Below, in pieces: positions 42,834 to 52,244 of a stretch of 64,000 nt of DNA; positions within the stretch are counted from its first letter, which is position 1; each line of letters starts with the position of its first letter. A program made the position numbers and the translations under genes. The DNA comes from Kribbella steppae (GTDB lineage Bacteria; Actinomycetota; Actinomycetes; Propionibacteriales; Kribbellaceae): positions 434,001-498,000 of the forward strand of contig NZ_SLWN01000003.1 in the NCBI RefSeq assembly GCF_004342025.1, in the 5' to 3' direction. The notes beneath the pieces were generated by a model. It did not search any database and was not told where the DNA came from. It saw nothing but the letters and a program-made list of their open reading frames with translations.

Positions 42834-44617
42834 GCTTGCTGCCGGTCGCCGGGCCGCGGGCGACGTGGGCCGTGTTGTGGCAGGAGATCCGCCGGCTGCC
42901 GGGGTTGTCTGTGCTCGCGGCCGCGGTGATCACCGTTGCGAGTGCGGCCGGTCTCGTTGCGCCGTGGGCGCTCGGCGTACTGGTCGACGACATTGCCGAT
43001 GGTGCTGACCGCTCGGCCGTCGTCCGCGTGGTCGCGTTGATCGGCGGCGCCGCGGTGGTTTCCGGAGTGCTCACCGCCGTCGGCGTGACGCTGGTCGCGC
43101 GGGTGGGCGAAACGGTGCTGGCGCGGATCCGCGAGAAGGTGATCGACCGGGTGCTGCAGTTGCCGGCGCCGGTGCTGGACAAGGTGCGCACGGGTGACCT
43201 GTTGTCCCGGGTCGGCGACGACGTGGCATCGGTCGCGACGGCGCTGACGCAGGTCGGGCCGGCCTTCCTGTCGGCCACGTTGACGATCGCGCTGACCGCG
43301 GTCGGGATGTTCGCGCTCGACTGGCGGCTGGGGCTGGCCGGGCTGCTCGCCGTACCGATGTACCTCTGGGCCCTGCGGTGGTACCTGCCGCGTTCGGCGC
43401 CGTTCTACCGCGACGAGCGGGTGGCGATGGGGGAGCGGTCGGAGGCGATCATCGCGTCGCTGCGCGGTAGCGCGACCGTCCGCGCGTACCAGCTGGAAGA
43501 CGTGCAGCTGGGGAAGATCGAGCACACCTCGGCCGCCGCGCGGGACATCTCGCTGAAGGTCTTCAAGCTGTTCAGCTTCTTCTCGTCCCGGATCAACCAC
43601 GCCGAGTTCGTCGGCCTGACCTCGATCCTGGTGACCGGGTTCTTCCTGGTCCGCGGGGATGCGGTCAGCGTCGGTGCCGTGACGGCGGCCGCGCTGTACT
43701 TTCACCGGCTGTTCAACCCGATCGGCATGCTGCTGATGGAGTTCGACCAGTTCCAGACCGCGTCCGCGGGGCTGGCCCGGTTGGCCGGCGTACTGGAGAT
43801 TCCAGCGGTTGAAGAGCCGCCTGAGGGTCCTGCCCCGGCTGACGCGTCGCTGGAGTTGGTGAACGTCGGGCACGCGTACGACGGACCACGTGTGCTGGAC
43901 GGGGTGTCGCTGCGGTTCGAGCCCGCTGAGCGGGTCGCACTGGTCGGTGCTTCGGGTGCCGGCAAGACGACGCTGGCTGCGATTGCTGCTGGGGTCCTGA
44001 CTCCCACTGTCGGCACGGTGCGACTCGGTGGAGTGGATGTGCGTGAGCTGGGCGAGGACCGGACCCGGGCGCAGGTTGCCCTGCTGAGTCAAGAGGTGCA
44101 TGTGTTCTCGGGGCCGCTGGTGGACGATGTGCGACTGGCTCGGGCCGACGCTGATGACTCTGAGGTGGCGGACGCGCTGGAACGAGTCGGCGCACTCGCA
44201 TGGGTGCGTGCGCTACCGGATGGTGTGGACACAATTGTTGGAGAGAGCGGTCATCAATTGACCGGTGCGCAGGCGCAGCAGGTCGCCTTTGCCCGGCTGG
44301 TGCTCGCTGACCCGCCGATCGCCGTACTGGATGAGGCTACGGCTGAAGCGGGTAGTGCTGGTGCGCGCGAGCTCGAGCGAGCCAGTGTTGCTGCCACGGA
44401 GGGGCGTACGACGTTGGTCGTGGCACACCGGTTGACGCAGGCCGAGCAGGCGGACCGGATCGTCGTACTGGAGCACGGGCGGGTGGTCGAGTCGGGCACG
44501 CATGAGTCGCTGCTGGCCGATGACGGCCGGTATGCCCAGCTGTGGCACAGCTGGACGGGTACTAGTCAGCCAGCGTTGCCAGCAGGGCGAACGAGACCAG
44601 CCAGTGCGTCGACATGA
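42830..44617 (+). CDS. ABC exporter half (permease + ATPase), catalytic partner
   Basis: A 595-residue type IV ABC protein with six helices (about 25-310) and a C-terminal ATPase. Walker A GASGAGKTT, Walker B IAVLDEATAE and H-loop VVAHR are intact, but the signature is LTGAQAQQ instead of LSGGQ. With the partner at 41158, only one composite ATP site (Walker A/B from here, LSGGQ from the partner) would hydrolyse ATP. Such heterodimers export drugs, peptides or siderophores. The 3' end overlaps the convergent DUF2891 gene by 56 bp. Confidence 0.87.
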   Translation: MSLLPVAGPRATWAVLWQEIRRLPGLSVLAAAVITVASAAGLVAPWALGVLVDDIADGADRSAVVRVVALIGGAAVVSGVLTAVGVTLVARVGETVLARIREKVIDRVLQLPAPVLDKVRTGDLLSRVGDDVASVATALTQVGPAFLSATLTIALTAVGMFALDWRLGLAGLLAVPMYLWALRWYLPRSAPFYRDERVAMGERSEAIIASLRGSATVRAYQLEDVQLGKIEHTSAAARDISLKVFKLFSFFSSRINHAEFVGLTSILVTGFFLVRGDAVSVGAVTAAALYFHRLFNPIGMLLMEFDQFQTASAGLARLAGVLEIPAVEEPPEGPAPADASLELVNVGHAYDGPRVLDGVSLRFEPAERVALVGASGAGKTTLAAIAAGVLTPTVGTVRLGGVDVRELGEDRTRAQVALLSQEVHVFSGPLVDDVRLARADADDSEVADALERVGALAWVRALPDGVDTIVGESGHQLTGAQAQQVAFARLVLADPPIAVLDEATAEAGSAGARELERASVAATEGRTTLVVAHRLTQAEQADRIVVLEHGRVVESGTHESLLADDGRYAQLWHSWTGTSQPALPAGRTRPASAST

Positions 44618-45536
44618 AGTCGCCTTCGGTCACTGTGGGCAGGACAGCCTCGACCTGACGGTCGGCACCCGCCCGCAGTACGTCGGCAACGTCTGGAAGC
44701 GTCGGCGCGATCGTGCGGAGCTGCCAGGCACGTGAGAGCGCCAGACCGGACAGGTGCGCCAGCTGGCCGTCGCCGGAGTCGTCGGTCGTCGGCACCTCTA
44801 GCAGGTGCTGATGCGCGTCCGTGCCGAGGCCGGGGAGGAACGCGGTCAGCCAGGTCTTGTACTCGTCCTCCGGCAGGACGCGGCGCATCAGCTCCGCCTC
44901 GGTCAGCGCCGGCGACAGGAAGTCGGTGCCGGACGGCTCGAAGCGGGTGTCGTACGCCGTGTCCTGGCCGAACCACTCGATCGCTCGGTCGCGAATCGCG
45001 TCGACCACATCGGTCCGGCCGAGGTCGTCGTACGCCTCGAGGAGCAGTGCGAGTGCGAAGGCGCTGTTGAGGTGGACGCCGTGCCGGACCGGATAGGCCT
45101 GTCGTGGCAGCCAGCCGAGGACGAGCTCGGCGATCACGTCACCCAGCGGAGTCAGGTTGTTTGCCTGCGGCAACTTGGCGTTCCGCACAGCTGCGACCAG
45201 CATCGCCGCCCAGGCCCAGCCGTACGGGCGTTCGTACGACGGCCGATCGCGCAGGTACGCCGCCTCGGTCGCGATTGCCTCGGCGGTCAACCGCCGGTCG
45301 AGAACCTCGATCGGACGCCGGCCGACCTGGTCCGGAGCGAGAGTGAGCAACCGGACCAGGGACCACTGCATGTGCGCGCTCGAGTGCCAGTCGTACGAGC
45401 CGTGGAAGGCGGGATGCAACCGCGCCGGGGTCACATCCACGTCGTCCGGGCCGAGCGATGCGTGCGCGGCGCCATACGGATAAGGGGTTTCGAGCACCTC
45501 ACAGGCGATCTCGGCCCAGCCGGCGGCGTACTTCAT
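44562..45536 (-). CDS. DUF2891 family protein
   Basis: A 324-residue soluble protein of the DUF2891 family, probably an alpha/alpha barrel. It is recognised by HPAFHGSYDWHSSAHMQWSL near residue 45, RPYGWAWAAML, and GTDFLSPALTEAELMRRVL. The conserved His and Asp residues suggest a metal or hydrolase site, but no reaction is known to me. Start ATG 45536 follows AGGAG, 8 bp after the DUF979 stop, so it is the third gene of an operon with two membrane proteins. Confidence 0.85.
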   Translation of the reverse strand: MKYAAGWAEIACEVLETPYPYGAAHASLGPDDVDVTPARLHPAFHGSYDWHSSAHMQWSLVRLLTLAPDQVGRRPIEVLDRRLTAEAIATEAAYLRDRPSYERPYGWAWAAMLVAAVRNAKLPQANNLTPLGDVIAELVLGWLPRQAYPVRHGVHLNSAFALALLLEAYDDLGRTDVVDAIRDRAIEWFGQDTAYDTRFEPSGTDFLSPALTEAELMRRVLPEDEYKTWLTAFLPGLGTDAHQHLLEVPTTDDSGDGQLAHLSGLALSRAWQLRTIAPTLPDVADVLRAGADRQVEAVLPTVTEGDFMSTHWLVSFALLATLAD

Positions 45537-45544
45537 CAGGACTC

Positions 45545-46516
45545 CTAGAAGGCGAAGACGTACATCAGGACGATGTTGCAGGCCAGCAGCGGGACCGCGG
45601 TCGGGATCTGCGCCTTGATCGGACCGTACTGGTCCTTCATCTCGAGCAAGGCGGCCGGCACCAGGTTGAAGTTGGCGGCCATCGGCGTACACAGGGTGCC
45701 GCAGAAACCGGCCAGCATGCCGATCGCGAACACGACCGCCGGCGTACCGTCGAACTGCTGCACCAGCAGCGGCCAGCCGACCGCGGCCGTCATGACCGGG
45801 AACGCGGCGAACGCGTTGCCCATGATGATCGTGAAGACCGCCATGCCGATGCAGTACAGCGCCACCGCGGCGATCAGCGAGCCCTTCGGCACGAGGTGAT
45901 CGGTGATGCGGCCGACCGCTTGGCCGACGCCGGAGGCGTTGAACAGCAGGCCGAGGGTGGCCAGCATCTGCGGCAGGATCGCGGCCCAGCCGATGTGTTC
46001 CAGCAACCGCCGGCCCTCGTGCAGCGGGACCGTCGGCGACTTCGGTTTGAGGATCACCATGCCGACCGCGAGGGCGAGCAGCGAGGCGACGCCGAGGCCG
46101 ATGATGGTGGCGGATCCGTTCTGCAGCAGGAGTTCGCCGTCGCTCAGTTTCACCTTGGCCAGCCAGGCGCCGAAGATCGCCGCGACCACCGGGATCACCA
46201 GCGCCGGCAGGAAGAGCTTGTTGCCGAAACGGTCGGCGAAGCGGACCCGCTCGGCCGGCGTGGTGGTCTGCTCGTGGCCGCGGCCCGGGACGCCGGAACC
46301 GGCGAGGACCGCGAGGCCGATCACCGCGATACCGAGCAGCCAGGCCGGTGCCTGCTTGTTGACCACGAACGTGCCGTAGCCGAACGAGACACCGAGAATG
46401 CCCCAGAACGCCGCGCTGCCGAGGCGCTTCGGATTGCTGCGGTCATTGACCACCTGCAGGGCGATCAGGACGAAGAACAGTCCGCAGAGCCAGTAGAACC
46501 ACTCGACCTTGATCAT
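45545..46516 (-). CDS. DUF979 family membrane protein
   Basis: A 323-residue membrane protein with about nine helices, matching DUF979 (LFFVLIALQVVNDRSNPKR, GNAFAAFPVMTAAVG, GFCGTLCTPMAANFN). It starts with an ATGA overlap on the DUF969 gene and the two are predicted to form one permease. In other bacteria DUF969/DUF979 pairs occur near pyroglutamate or peptide metabolism genes, so a 5-oxoproline-like substrate is possible; this comes from general knowledge and is not shown here. Confidence 0.86.
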   Translation of the reverse strand: MIKVEWFYWLCGLFFVLIALQVVNDRSNPKRLGSAAFWGILGVSFGYGTFVVNKQAPAWLLGIAVIGLAVLAGSGVPGRGHEQTTTPAERVRFADRFGNKLFLPALVIPVVAAIFGAWLAKVKLSDGELLLQNGSATIIGLGVASLLALAVGMVILKPKSPTVPLHEGRRLLEHIGWAAILPQMLATLGLLFNASGVGQAVGRITDHLVPKGSLIAAVALYCIGMAVFTIIMGNAFAAFPVMTAAVGWPLLVQQFDGTPAVVFAIGMLAGFCGTLCTPMAANFNLVPAALLEMKDQYGPIKAQIPTAVPLLACNIVLMYVFAF

Positions 46517-47214
46517 CGGGTCACCTGCTCGTTGTCGGCCTTGACCGCGGCGTGCAGCTTGTCGAGTTGGCGATCGAGCAGCAGCAGCCGGGTGCCGTGG
46601 ATGAGCAGCGCGCAGATGCCGGTCGGGATCGCCCAGAGCGCGATGTCGATCGCCTCCAGTTGCAGCCCGTACGTCGCGTCCACGAAGCCCGTGATCAGCA
46701 GGATCGAGCCGATCGCGACGAAGATGTCTTCGCCGAAGAACAGCCCGACCGTGTCGGCACTGGCGGAGAAGCCCTTGATCTTCTCCTGCAGTTTCTCGGG
46801 CAGTGGGCCGTAGCGTCGCTCCGCGGCGCCGGCTGCCATCGGGGCGATCAGCGGCCGGACCGCCTGGGCCGGGCCGCCGATGCTGGTCAGGCCGAGCGCC
46901 GCCGTACCCTGCCGGATCAGCAGGTAGATGGCCAGCAACCGGCCGGTGGTGAGGACTTTCAGCTTGCCGATCAGCTTGCGGGCCTGCTGCTGCAGGCCGT
47001 AACGCTCGATCAGCCCGATCACGGGCAACGTGACGATGAAGACGGTGACGGACCGGCTGCCGGCGAACCCGTCGCCGAAGGCGTTCAGGATCTTGACCGG
47101 TGACAGGCCGCCGATCAGGCCGGCGACGATACCGGCCGCGGTGACGACCAGCATCGAGTTCAGTCGCAGGGCGAACCCGACGACGACCACCGCGATGGCG
47201 AGCAGAACCCACAT
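46513..47214 (-). CDS. DUF969 family membrane protein
   Basis: A 233-residue membrane protein with about six helices, matching DUF969 (FALRLNSMLVVTAAGIVAG, AFGDGFAGSRSVTVFIV, LGLTSIGGPAQAVRPLIAPM). ATG 47214 follows GGGAGGAA. It is the first gene of the DUF969-DUF979-DUF2891 operon, behind a large dyad at 47265-47292. It is predicted to be one half of a two-part permease. Confidence 0.87.
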   Translation of the reverse strand: MWVLLAIAVVVVGFALRLNSMLVVTAAGIVAGLIGGLSPVKILNAFGDGFAGSRSVTVFIVTLPVIGLIERYGLQQQARKLIGKLKVLTTGRLLAIYLLIRQGTAALGLTSIGGPAQAVRPLIAPMAAGAAERRYGPLPEKLQEKIKGFSASADTVGLFFGEDIFVAIGSILLITGFVDATYGLQLEAIDIALWAIPTGICALLIHGTRLLLLDRQLDKLHAAVKADNEQVTR

Positions 47215-47264
47215 GGTTCCTCCCGGGGACGGACGGACGCGATGCTGGCCACCATAAGAGATTG

Positions 47265-47292
47265 TTGAACGATCCTGCAATGGATCATTCAA
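47265..47292 (-). promoter_or_regulatory. 28-bp dyad, candidate GntR-type operator
   Basis: TTGAACGATCC (47265-47275) and GGATCATTCAA (47282-47292) form an 11-bp inverted repeat with one mismatch around TGCAAT, 50 bp upstream of the DUF969 start. The shape suits a FadR-type GntR or IclR repressor; none is encoded nearby. Confidence 0.6.
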
Positions 47293-47366
47293 ACAAGTTT
47301 GGAAAAGGGCATGTCAAAACTCGCCGTGACCGCGTGAGTCCGGCGAGTTCCGACAGTCGGTGCGGG

Positions 47367-48044
47367 TTAGGGGAGACGCCAGTCGACCGGGGCGGCGCCC
47401 TGTTCGGCCAGGAGGGCGTTGACGCGGCTGAACGGGCGGGAGCCGAAGAAACCGCGGTCGGCCGACATCGGGCTCGGGTGGGCGCTCTCGACGTACGGCG
47501 TACTGCCCAGCATCGGCTTCAGGGTCTGGGCGTCGCGGCCCCACAGGATCGCGACCAGCGGGCCGCCGCGCTTCACCAGCGCATGGATCGCCTGCTCGGT
47601 GACGGTCTCCCAGCCCTTGCCGCGGTGCGCACCCGACTTGCCCGGCTGCACGGTCAGCACTCTGTTGAGCATCAGCACGCCCTGGTCCGCCCACGGCGTC
47701 AGGTCACCGTTCGACGGCGCCGGTACGCCGACGTCCGCCATCAACTCGCGGTAGATGTTGGCCAGGCTGCGCGGGATCGGCCGGACGTCCGGCGCGACCG
47801 AGAAACTCAGCCCGACCGGGTGCCCCGGCGTCGGGTACGGGTCCTGGCCGACGATCAGCACCTTCACCTGCTGCAACGGCTGCTGGAACGCGCGCAGCAC
47901 GTTCTCACCCGCCGGCAGGTACGGCCGCCCGGCCGCGATCTCCGCCCGCAGGAACTCGCCCATCTTCGCGACCGTGCCCTCAACCGGCGCCAGCGCCTCA
48001 GCCCAGTCGGTAGCCACCAGATCCGTCAACGTCTTAGGACTCAC
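47367..48044 (-). CDS. ung: Uracil-DNA glycosylase, family 1
   Basis: A 225-residue DNA repair enzyme that removes uracil from DNA. The water-activating loop GQDPYP (D68) and the minor-groove/Leu loop [13 protein letters not shown] are intact, as are the uracil-specificity segment MLNRVLTVQ and the FFGSRPFS end. Length and motifs are standard. ATG 48044. Confidence 0.95.
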   Translation of the reverse strand: MSPKTLTDLVATDWAEALAPVEGTVAKMGEFLRAEIAAGRPYLPAGENVLRAFQQPLQQVKVLIVGQDPYPTPGHPVGLSFSVAPDVRPIPRSLANIYRELMADVGVPAPSNGDLTPWADQGVLMLNRVLTVQPGKSGAHRGKGWETVTEQAIHALVKRGGPLVAILWGRDAQTLKPMLGSTPYVESAHPSPMSADRGFFGSRPFSRVNALLAEQGAAPVDWRLP

Positions 48045-48081
48045 CCGCCACAGTTTCGCAGGACCGATGCGACGGCAGCAA

Positions 48082-48744
48082 TCAGGGGCGGAACAGCTCG
48101 ACCGGATCGTCCAGCGATTCGGCTTCGCCGGTCGACGGGTTCACTCGGAAGTCGCTGGTGAGCGGCATCTGGTCGTAGCCGAACGTCGTGAGCCGCAACG
48201 ATCCCTGCTCGCGACCGGTCCGGGCATAGGCATGAGCCAGCACCCGCTCGCGGATCTCGTCCTCGTCGAACTCGGGCCCGCCGTCCATCCGCACCGACCG
48301 GTGCGTGCCGAGGACCGTGCCGTCCTCGGTGTGAACCGCCAGATCCAGCTGCTGTGCCGCCGACTTCAGGTCGAACACCGCGTTCGGTGTCATGTCGTAG
48401 ATGATCCCGACCGCTGAGGCGCTGGTCGGGAGGTTCGCGCTGCCGCCGTTGCTGACCTGCAGCCAGAACGTCAGGAAGTTCGTCTTGAGGTAGACGGTGT
48501 TGTCCCGCCGCGTCGGGAACGAGAACCCGAGGACCGTGGTCATCGGGGTCTGCGGCGTCACGATGTACGCCTCGGCCCAACTCGGCTGGAAACCGGTGAA
48601 GCGCTCCGGCGTCTGCGTCCGGTAGGCGCTCAGCAGAACATTCGCAAAGACCTGCAGCTCCGGGAAACCCGCGTCGACCTGAGCCCACGCGGCCCCCGAC
48701 GAGGCGGACTTGGTCAACGGACTGGTGAAAAAGATGCCCGACAT
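48082..48744 (-). CDS. Hypothetical protein of unknown family
   Basis: A 220-residue soluble protein; ATG 48744 follows GGGGGGAA. No signal peptide or membrane helix is evident. The N-terminal part ([40 protein letters not shown]) looks beta-rich, and the end carries [21 protein letters not shown] do not recognise a domain. It lies 37 bp upstream of ung on the same strand, with no other partner. Confidence 0.65.
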   Translation of the reverse strand: MSGIFFTSPLTKSASSGAAWAQVDAGFPELQVFANVLLSAYRTQTPERFTGFQPSWAEAYIVTPQTPMTTVLGFSFPTRRDNTVYLKTNFLTFWLQVSNGGSANLPTSASAVGIIYDMTPNAVFDLKSAAQQLDLAVHTEDGTVLGTHRSVRMDGGPEFDEDEIRERVLAHAYARTGREQGSLRLTTFGYDQMPLTSDFRVNPSTGEAESLDDPVELFRP

Positions 48745-48899
48745 TGTTCCCCCCACGCATGCTCGATACCCCGTGTGCCCCAGCTCTCAGTAAGGCACCG
48801 GCCGCCGACCCGCGCAAGACCCACGTCCGCCCGCGGGTTCGCCTGAAGTTCGCGTGTCGCTCAACCCCACGTCTTGACCCGCACGATACAAAGGACCCG

Positions 48900-48929
48900 G
48901 CCCCGCAAAGGTATGAGCTTGCGGGGCCT
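48900..48929. terminator. Hairpin terminator downstream of the DUF1990 gene
   Basis: A perfect 10-bp stem GGCCCCGCAA / TTGCGGGGCC with a 10-base loop lies just after the DUF1990 stop on the minus strand. There is no U-tract in that direction; on the plus strand it is followed by TTTGCT. Confidence 0.7.
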
Positions 48930-48932
48930 TTG

Positions 48933-49496
48933 CTATGGGGTGGCGAGGCGGCGGAGGGCTTGGGCGTAGCGGCGGGCGGCCTGTTGCTGGGCTTTGCGGG
49001 TGACAGGGCCGCCGAGGCGGGTGTACCAGGTGGCGGGGCGGCTGTAGGCGCGGACGGTGAAGTGGATGCCGTCGGGTTCGCGGGAGACGACGAAGGACTC
49101 CTCGCCGGATGCGGGATGGCCTTGCAGGGTGCCGTAGCCGAAGCCGATCCGGTCGGGTTCGTCGATCGTCCAGACCACGCGGCACGGGACCGGGAGGCCC
49201 AGTAGGCCCAACGGGGTCGCGGTGCGGAGGCGGCCGATCAGCATGCCGGGGCCGAGGCGGCCGAGGGTGTTCGTGCCGATGGTCGCGGGACTGTCCGTGG
49301 CTGTCATCGGCAGGCCGGCGGCGCGGTGCATCCGCCAGTTCAGCAAGGCCTCGCCGGCGCGACGGAACACCTCGTCACCCTCGCCGATCCGGGCCTTGTA
49401 CTCGAGACGGTGGTAGCCCCGCGGCGTCTCGTCGTACCGGGTGGAGCCGACCACGTCGTAGGAGAATCGCAGCCCGTCCAGGTCCTCGAGCTTCAT
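48933..49496 (-). CDS. DUF1990 family protein
   Basis: A 187-residue protein of the DUF1990 family, related to START/SRPBCC-like lipid-binding folds. It is recognised by FSYDVVGSTR, GYHRLEYKARIGEGDEVF, ALLNWRMHRAAGL and GYGTLQGHPASGEESFVV. Function unknown. Its ATG overlaps the YndJ-like stop (ATGA), which matches the usual YndJ/DUF1990 pairing. Confidence 0.86.
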   Translation of the reverse strand: MKLEDLDGLRFSYDVVGSTRYDETPRGYHRLEYKARIGEGDEVFRRAGEALLNWRMHRAAGLPMTATDSPATIGTNTLGRLGPGMLIGRLRTATPLGLLGLPVPCRVVWTIDEPDRIGFGYGTLQGHPASGEESFVVSREPDGIHFTVRAYSRPATWYTRLGGPVTRKAQQQAARRYAQALRRLATP

Positions 49497-50293
49497 CCGG
49501 CTCCTTCCGTCGTACCGAGTCGTCGCCAGGCCAGCAGCCCGCACAGCGCGAAGCCGACCGCGTTCGCCAGGCCGTGGGTGGCGACCATCCATTCCAACGG
49601 TAGATACGGCGTCGCGACCACGTGCCCCAAGGCCCAGCTCAGCGCCAGGAGCATAGTCGCGACGAGCACCGCGGCAGAGATCGTGAGCAGTACGCCGGTG
49701 GTCCGGTCAACCTGGCGTGCTCGGCGCCAGAGGTTCCACCCGACCAGCCACATCCCGGCGGTCAGTACGGCGGCTCCGGCGAGCTCGACCGGATCGCCGA
49801 GGAAGAACCCGAGCAGCACGATCCCGGTGCCGAGCGGAACGCTGATTGCCGCGGCGTCGCCGGCCGTCGTACGCGGTCCGGCGACCAGGAAGGCGATCAG
49901 CGCGGCCGCGAACCCGGCGAAGTGGAAGTGGGCGACCGTGAGCGAGAGGACGGTCAGATCGAAGCCGAAGAGTTCGTACGACGATCGCTCGGCAACCAAC
50001 GCGAGTGCGGCGATCGACGGCGTCGCGAGGGCGGTGTAGAGCGCGATCTCGCGCGGCCGCAGGCGCTTGTGCCGCAGGAAGTCGCGGACGGCGAGTGCGA
50101 TCAGGCCGAGCGTCCCGGCCAGATAGATCGATGCCAACGTGATCGAGACAGCACCACGGGGAAGCCAGAGCGAGATCACCCCGGGTACGGCGAACGCGAA
50201 CCACCAGCGTGCGCTGAACGGCAGCAGGGTGAGCCCGAGCGGCACGATGACGAGCATGCCCAGGCTCACCACTGCATGGACGAGAGCGATCAA
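49493..50293 (-). CDS. YndJ-like membrane protein
   Basis: A membrane protein of about 266 residues with eight or nine helices, resembling YndJ. It includes the HFHFAGFAAALIAFLV segment and a C-terminal ATHGLANAVGFALCGLLAW. The start is uncertain: TTG 50293 overlaps the LCP stop (TTGA), while GTG 50272 and GTG 50269 are alternatives. It sits between LCP and DUF1990 genes with overlaps on both sides, so all three are one operon. Confidence 0.8.
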   Translation of the reverse strand: MIALVHAVVSLGMLVIVPLGLTLLPFSARWWFAFAVPGVISLWLPRGAVSITLASIYLAGTLGLIALAVRDFLRHKRLRPREIALYTALATPSIAALALVAERSSYELFGFDLTVLSLTVAHFHFAGFAAALIAFLVAGPRTTAGDAAAISVPLGTGIVLLGFFLGDPVELAGAAVLTAGMWLVGWNLWRRARQVDRTTGVLLTISAAVLVATMLLALSWALGHVVATPYLPLEWMVATHGLANAVGFALCGLLAWRRLGTTEGAG

Positions 50294-51294
50294 CTGCTCT
50301 TCAGACCGCTGGTCTTGTCCTCCTTGAGCGCCTGGAAGAGCGCCTTCGCCTTGGCGGTGTCCCACTTGACCGAGGAACCCTTGTAGCTGGTGTCGGACAC
50401 CGGGACGGTGAGGGTGACGCCGTCACTGCCCCCGGCGACCGCCTTCATCGCCAGCGCGAACTTGATCATGTCCATCGGGCCGCTGTCGTTGTCGATGGTC
50501 AGCGCGTCGGCGCTCGCCGTACCCAGCTTGTAGTAGCGGACCGGGTTGAGGAACGTCCAGGGTGACACCGCCTTGTCCGCCACCGCGCCGATCATCTCGC
50601 GCTGGCGCTGCACGCGGCCGAGGTCGCCGAGCGGGTCGGACTTGCGGGCGCGGACGTAGCCGAGCGCGTTGGTGCCGTTGAGTTGCTGGCAGCCGGCCGG
50701 CAGGTTGATGTGCGCGTCCTTGTCCTTCATTGCCTTAGGCAAGCACATCTTCACCCCGCCGACACCGTCGATGATCCCGGCGAATCCGCCGAAGCCGATC
50801 TCGACGTAGTTGTCCACCCGCAGACCGGTCACGCCTTCGACCGTCTCGACCAGCAGCTTCGGCCCGCCGAACGCGAAGGCGGCGTTGATCTTGTTGTGGC
50901 CGTGTTCGGGGATCGGCACGTAACTGTCCCGCGGCAGGCTGATCAGCGCGGTCGGCCCGGACTCGGGCACATGCAGCAGCATGATCGTGTCGGTGCGCCG
51001 CCCCTCCGCATTGCCGGTGCCCAGCTTGGCGCGTTCGGCCGGGCTGAGGCCCTCACGGCTGTCGGAGCCGACGAGCAGGTACGTCGTGCCGGGCGTGTCG
51101 GCCGGGCGCTCACCTGTTGGCATGGCATCGGTCTTGTCGATCCGTCCCCACGCGTACAGCGGTACGCAGATCAGGGTGAGGAGGAACAGCAGGACGATCA
51201 GACCGATGACGCGGCCGAACCAGTTGCGCCGCTTCTTCGGCTTGGCCGGCGGTCGGTTCACGTATCGCGGGTCGATGGGCTGCGGTTGACTCAT
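50290..51294 (-). CDS. LytR-CpsA-Psr (LCP) family protein
   Basis: A 334-residue protein with a basic cytoplasmic end, one helix (about 27-50) and an extracytoplasmic LCP domain. Marks are YLLVGSDSREGL, GRRTDTIMLLHV, ISLPRDSYVPIP, KINAAFAFGG and YVRARKSDPLGDLGRVQRQ, with the Arg/Asp residues that bind the pyrophosphate of polyprenyl-linked glycans. It should transfer wall polymers (teichoic acid or arabinogalactan-type) to peptidoglycan. Start ATG 51294. A 15-bp dyad TTCTACC-G-GGTAGAA (51346-51360) lies upstream. Confidence 0.9.
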   Translation of the reverse strand: MSQPQPIDPRYVNRPPAKPKKRRNWFGRVIGLIVLLFLLTLICVPLYAWGRIDKTDAMPTGERPADTPGTTYLLVGSDSREGLSPAERAKLGTGNAEGRRTDTIMLLHVPESGPTALISLPRDSYVPIPEHGHNKINAAFAFGGPKLLVETVEGVTGLRVDNYVEIGFGGFAGIIDGVGGVKMCLPKAMKDKDAHINLPAGCQQLNGTNALGYVRARKSDPLGDLGRVQRQREMIGAVADKAVSPWTFLNPVRYYKLGTASADALTIDNDSGPMDMIKFALAMKAVAGGSDGVTLTVPVSDTSYKGSSVKWDTAKAKALFQALKEDKTSGLKSS

Positions 51295-51377
51295 ACCCAC
51301 GACCGTATCGGGGTCAGGCGTTCAAGACGTCACCCCAGTGAATGGTTCTACCGGGTAGAAAGTCGGTCCCGCCTCCT

Positions 51378-52217
51378 TCAGAAGGAGGAAATCCGGCCGG
51401 AAATCGAACCAGATCGCCGGAACGCGCGTGGTGACAGGCCGACACGCGCGGTGAACAAGCGGGTGAAGTACGCCGGATCGTCGTACCCGACCCGCCGTGC
51501 GATCGTCGCGACGGACAGGTCCTCCTCCGCGAGCAAAGCCTTGGCTGTGTTGAGTCTTGTGGTCAAGACCAGTTCCTGTGGTGTGGAGCCGGTCGTACGA
51601 CGCACGGCCTCGCGCAGCTCGCGGACACTGAGTTCTAGCTCGGCGGCATAGTCCTGAATGCTCAGCGCCTTGCACGCGAGCCCAGCCAGCTGACCAGCCA
51701 CGTCGTCATCCGGTGGCGGTGCGGCCAGGGCGATGAGGTCGAACACAGCAGCAACAGTCTGTACGGCGTTGTGCGTCGTGCTGACGCGTAGCAGCCGGGT
51801 GAATGCTCGGTCGATGGGTCGGGGATCGGAGTACCGCCGTACTGGCTGGCTGGGATCGAGGTGGCCCAGTGTGGTGAGTGCTGCTGTTGCTGGGCCGCTG
51901 AACAGCGTCCAGGCCGAGCGCCAGCGTGTGGTGGGTCGGTAGCCGTGCAGGACGCCAGGGTAGAGCCAGAGCATGGCCGGCGCGTGGACCTCGAACAACT
52001 GCCGGTCTGGGCCGTGCAACAGGTGTCCGCGGCCCTCCTTGATCCAGACGAGTGCGTGACACCCGAGGGCGCGTTCCGGCGTTGGCCCGCGAGGGTTCTC
52101 CCCCTCGCCAGCGCCCAGGCAGAAGAGTCCAAGTTGGCGTTCGGATTGACCAGGAGTCAGGTAGATCGACCAGTTCAGCACCTGACAAGAGTCCAAGAAG
52201 CCGCCCTCGGTGTCCAT
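51378..52217 (-). CDS. AraC family transcriptional regulator
   Basis: A 279-residue regulator with an N-terminal cupin-like sensor (HALVWIKEGRGHLLHGPDRQ, APAMLWLYPGVLHGYRP) and a C-terminal AraC double helix-turn-helix (LELSVRELREAVRRTTGSTP, DLSVATIARRVGYDDPAYFT, RVGLSPRAFR). Start ATG 52217. It is divergent from a PhyH dioxygenase gene with only 27 bp between the start codons, a strong hint that it controls that gene. Confidence 0.88.
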   Translation of the reverse strand: MDTEGGFLDSCQVLNWSIYLTPGQSERQLGLFCLGAGEGENPRGPTPERALGCHALVWIKEGRGHLLHGPDRQLFEVHAPAMLWLYPGVLHGYRPTTRWRSAWTLFSGPATAALTTLGHLDPSQPVRRYSDPRPIDRAFTRLLRVSTTHNAVQTVAAVFDLIALAAPPPDDDVAGQLAGLACKALSIQDYAAELELSVRELREAVRRTTGSTPQELVLTTRLNTAKALLAEEDLSVATIARRVGYDDPAYFTRLFTARVGLSPRAFRRSGSISGRISSF

Positions 52218-52244
52218 TCCGGTGGACCGCCGGTGACGGATGGA

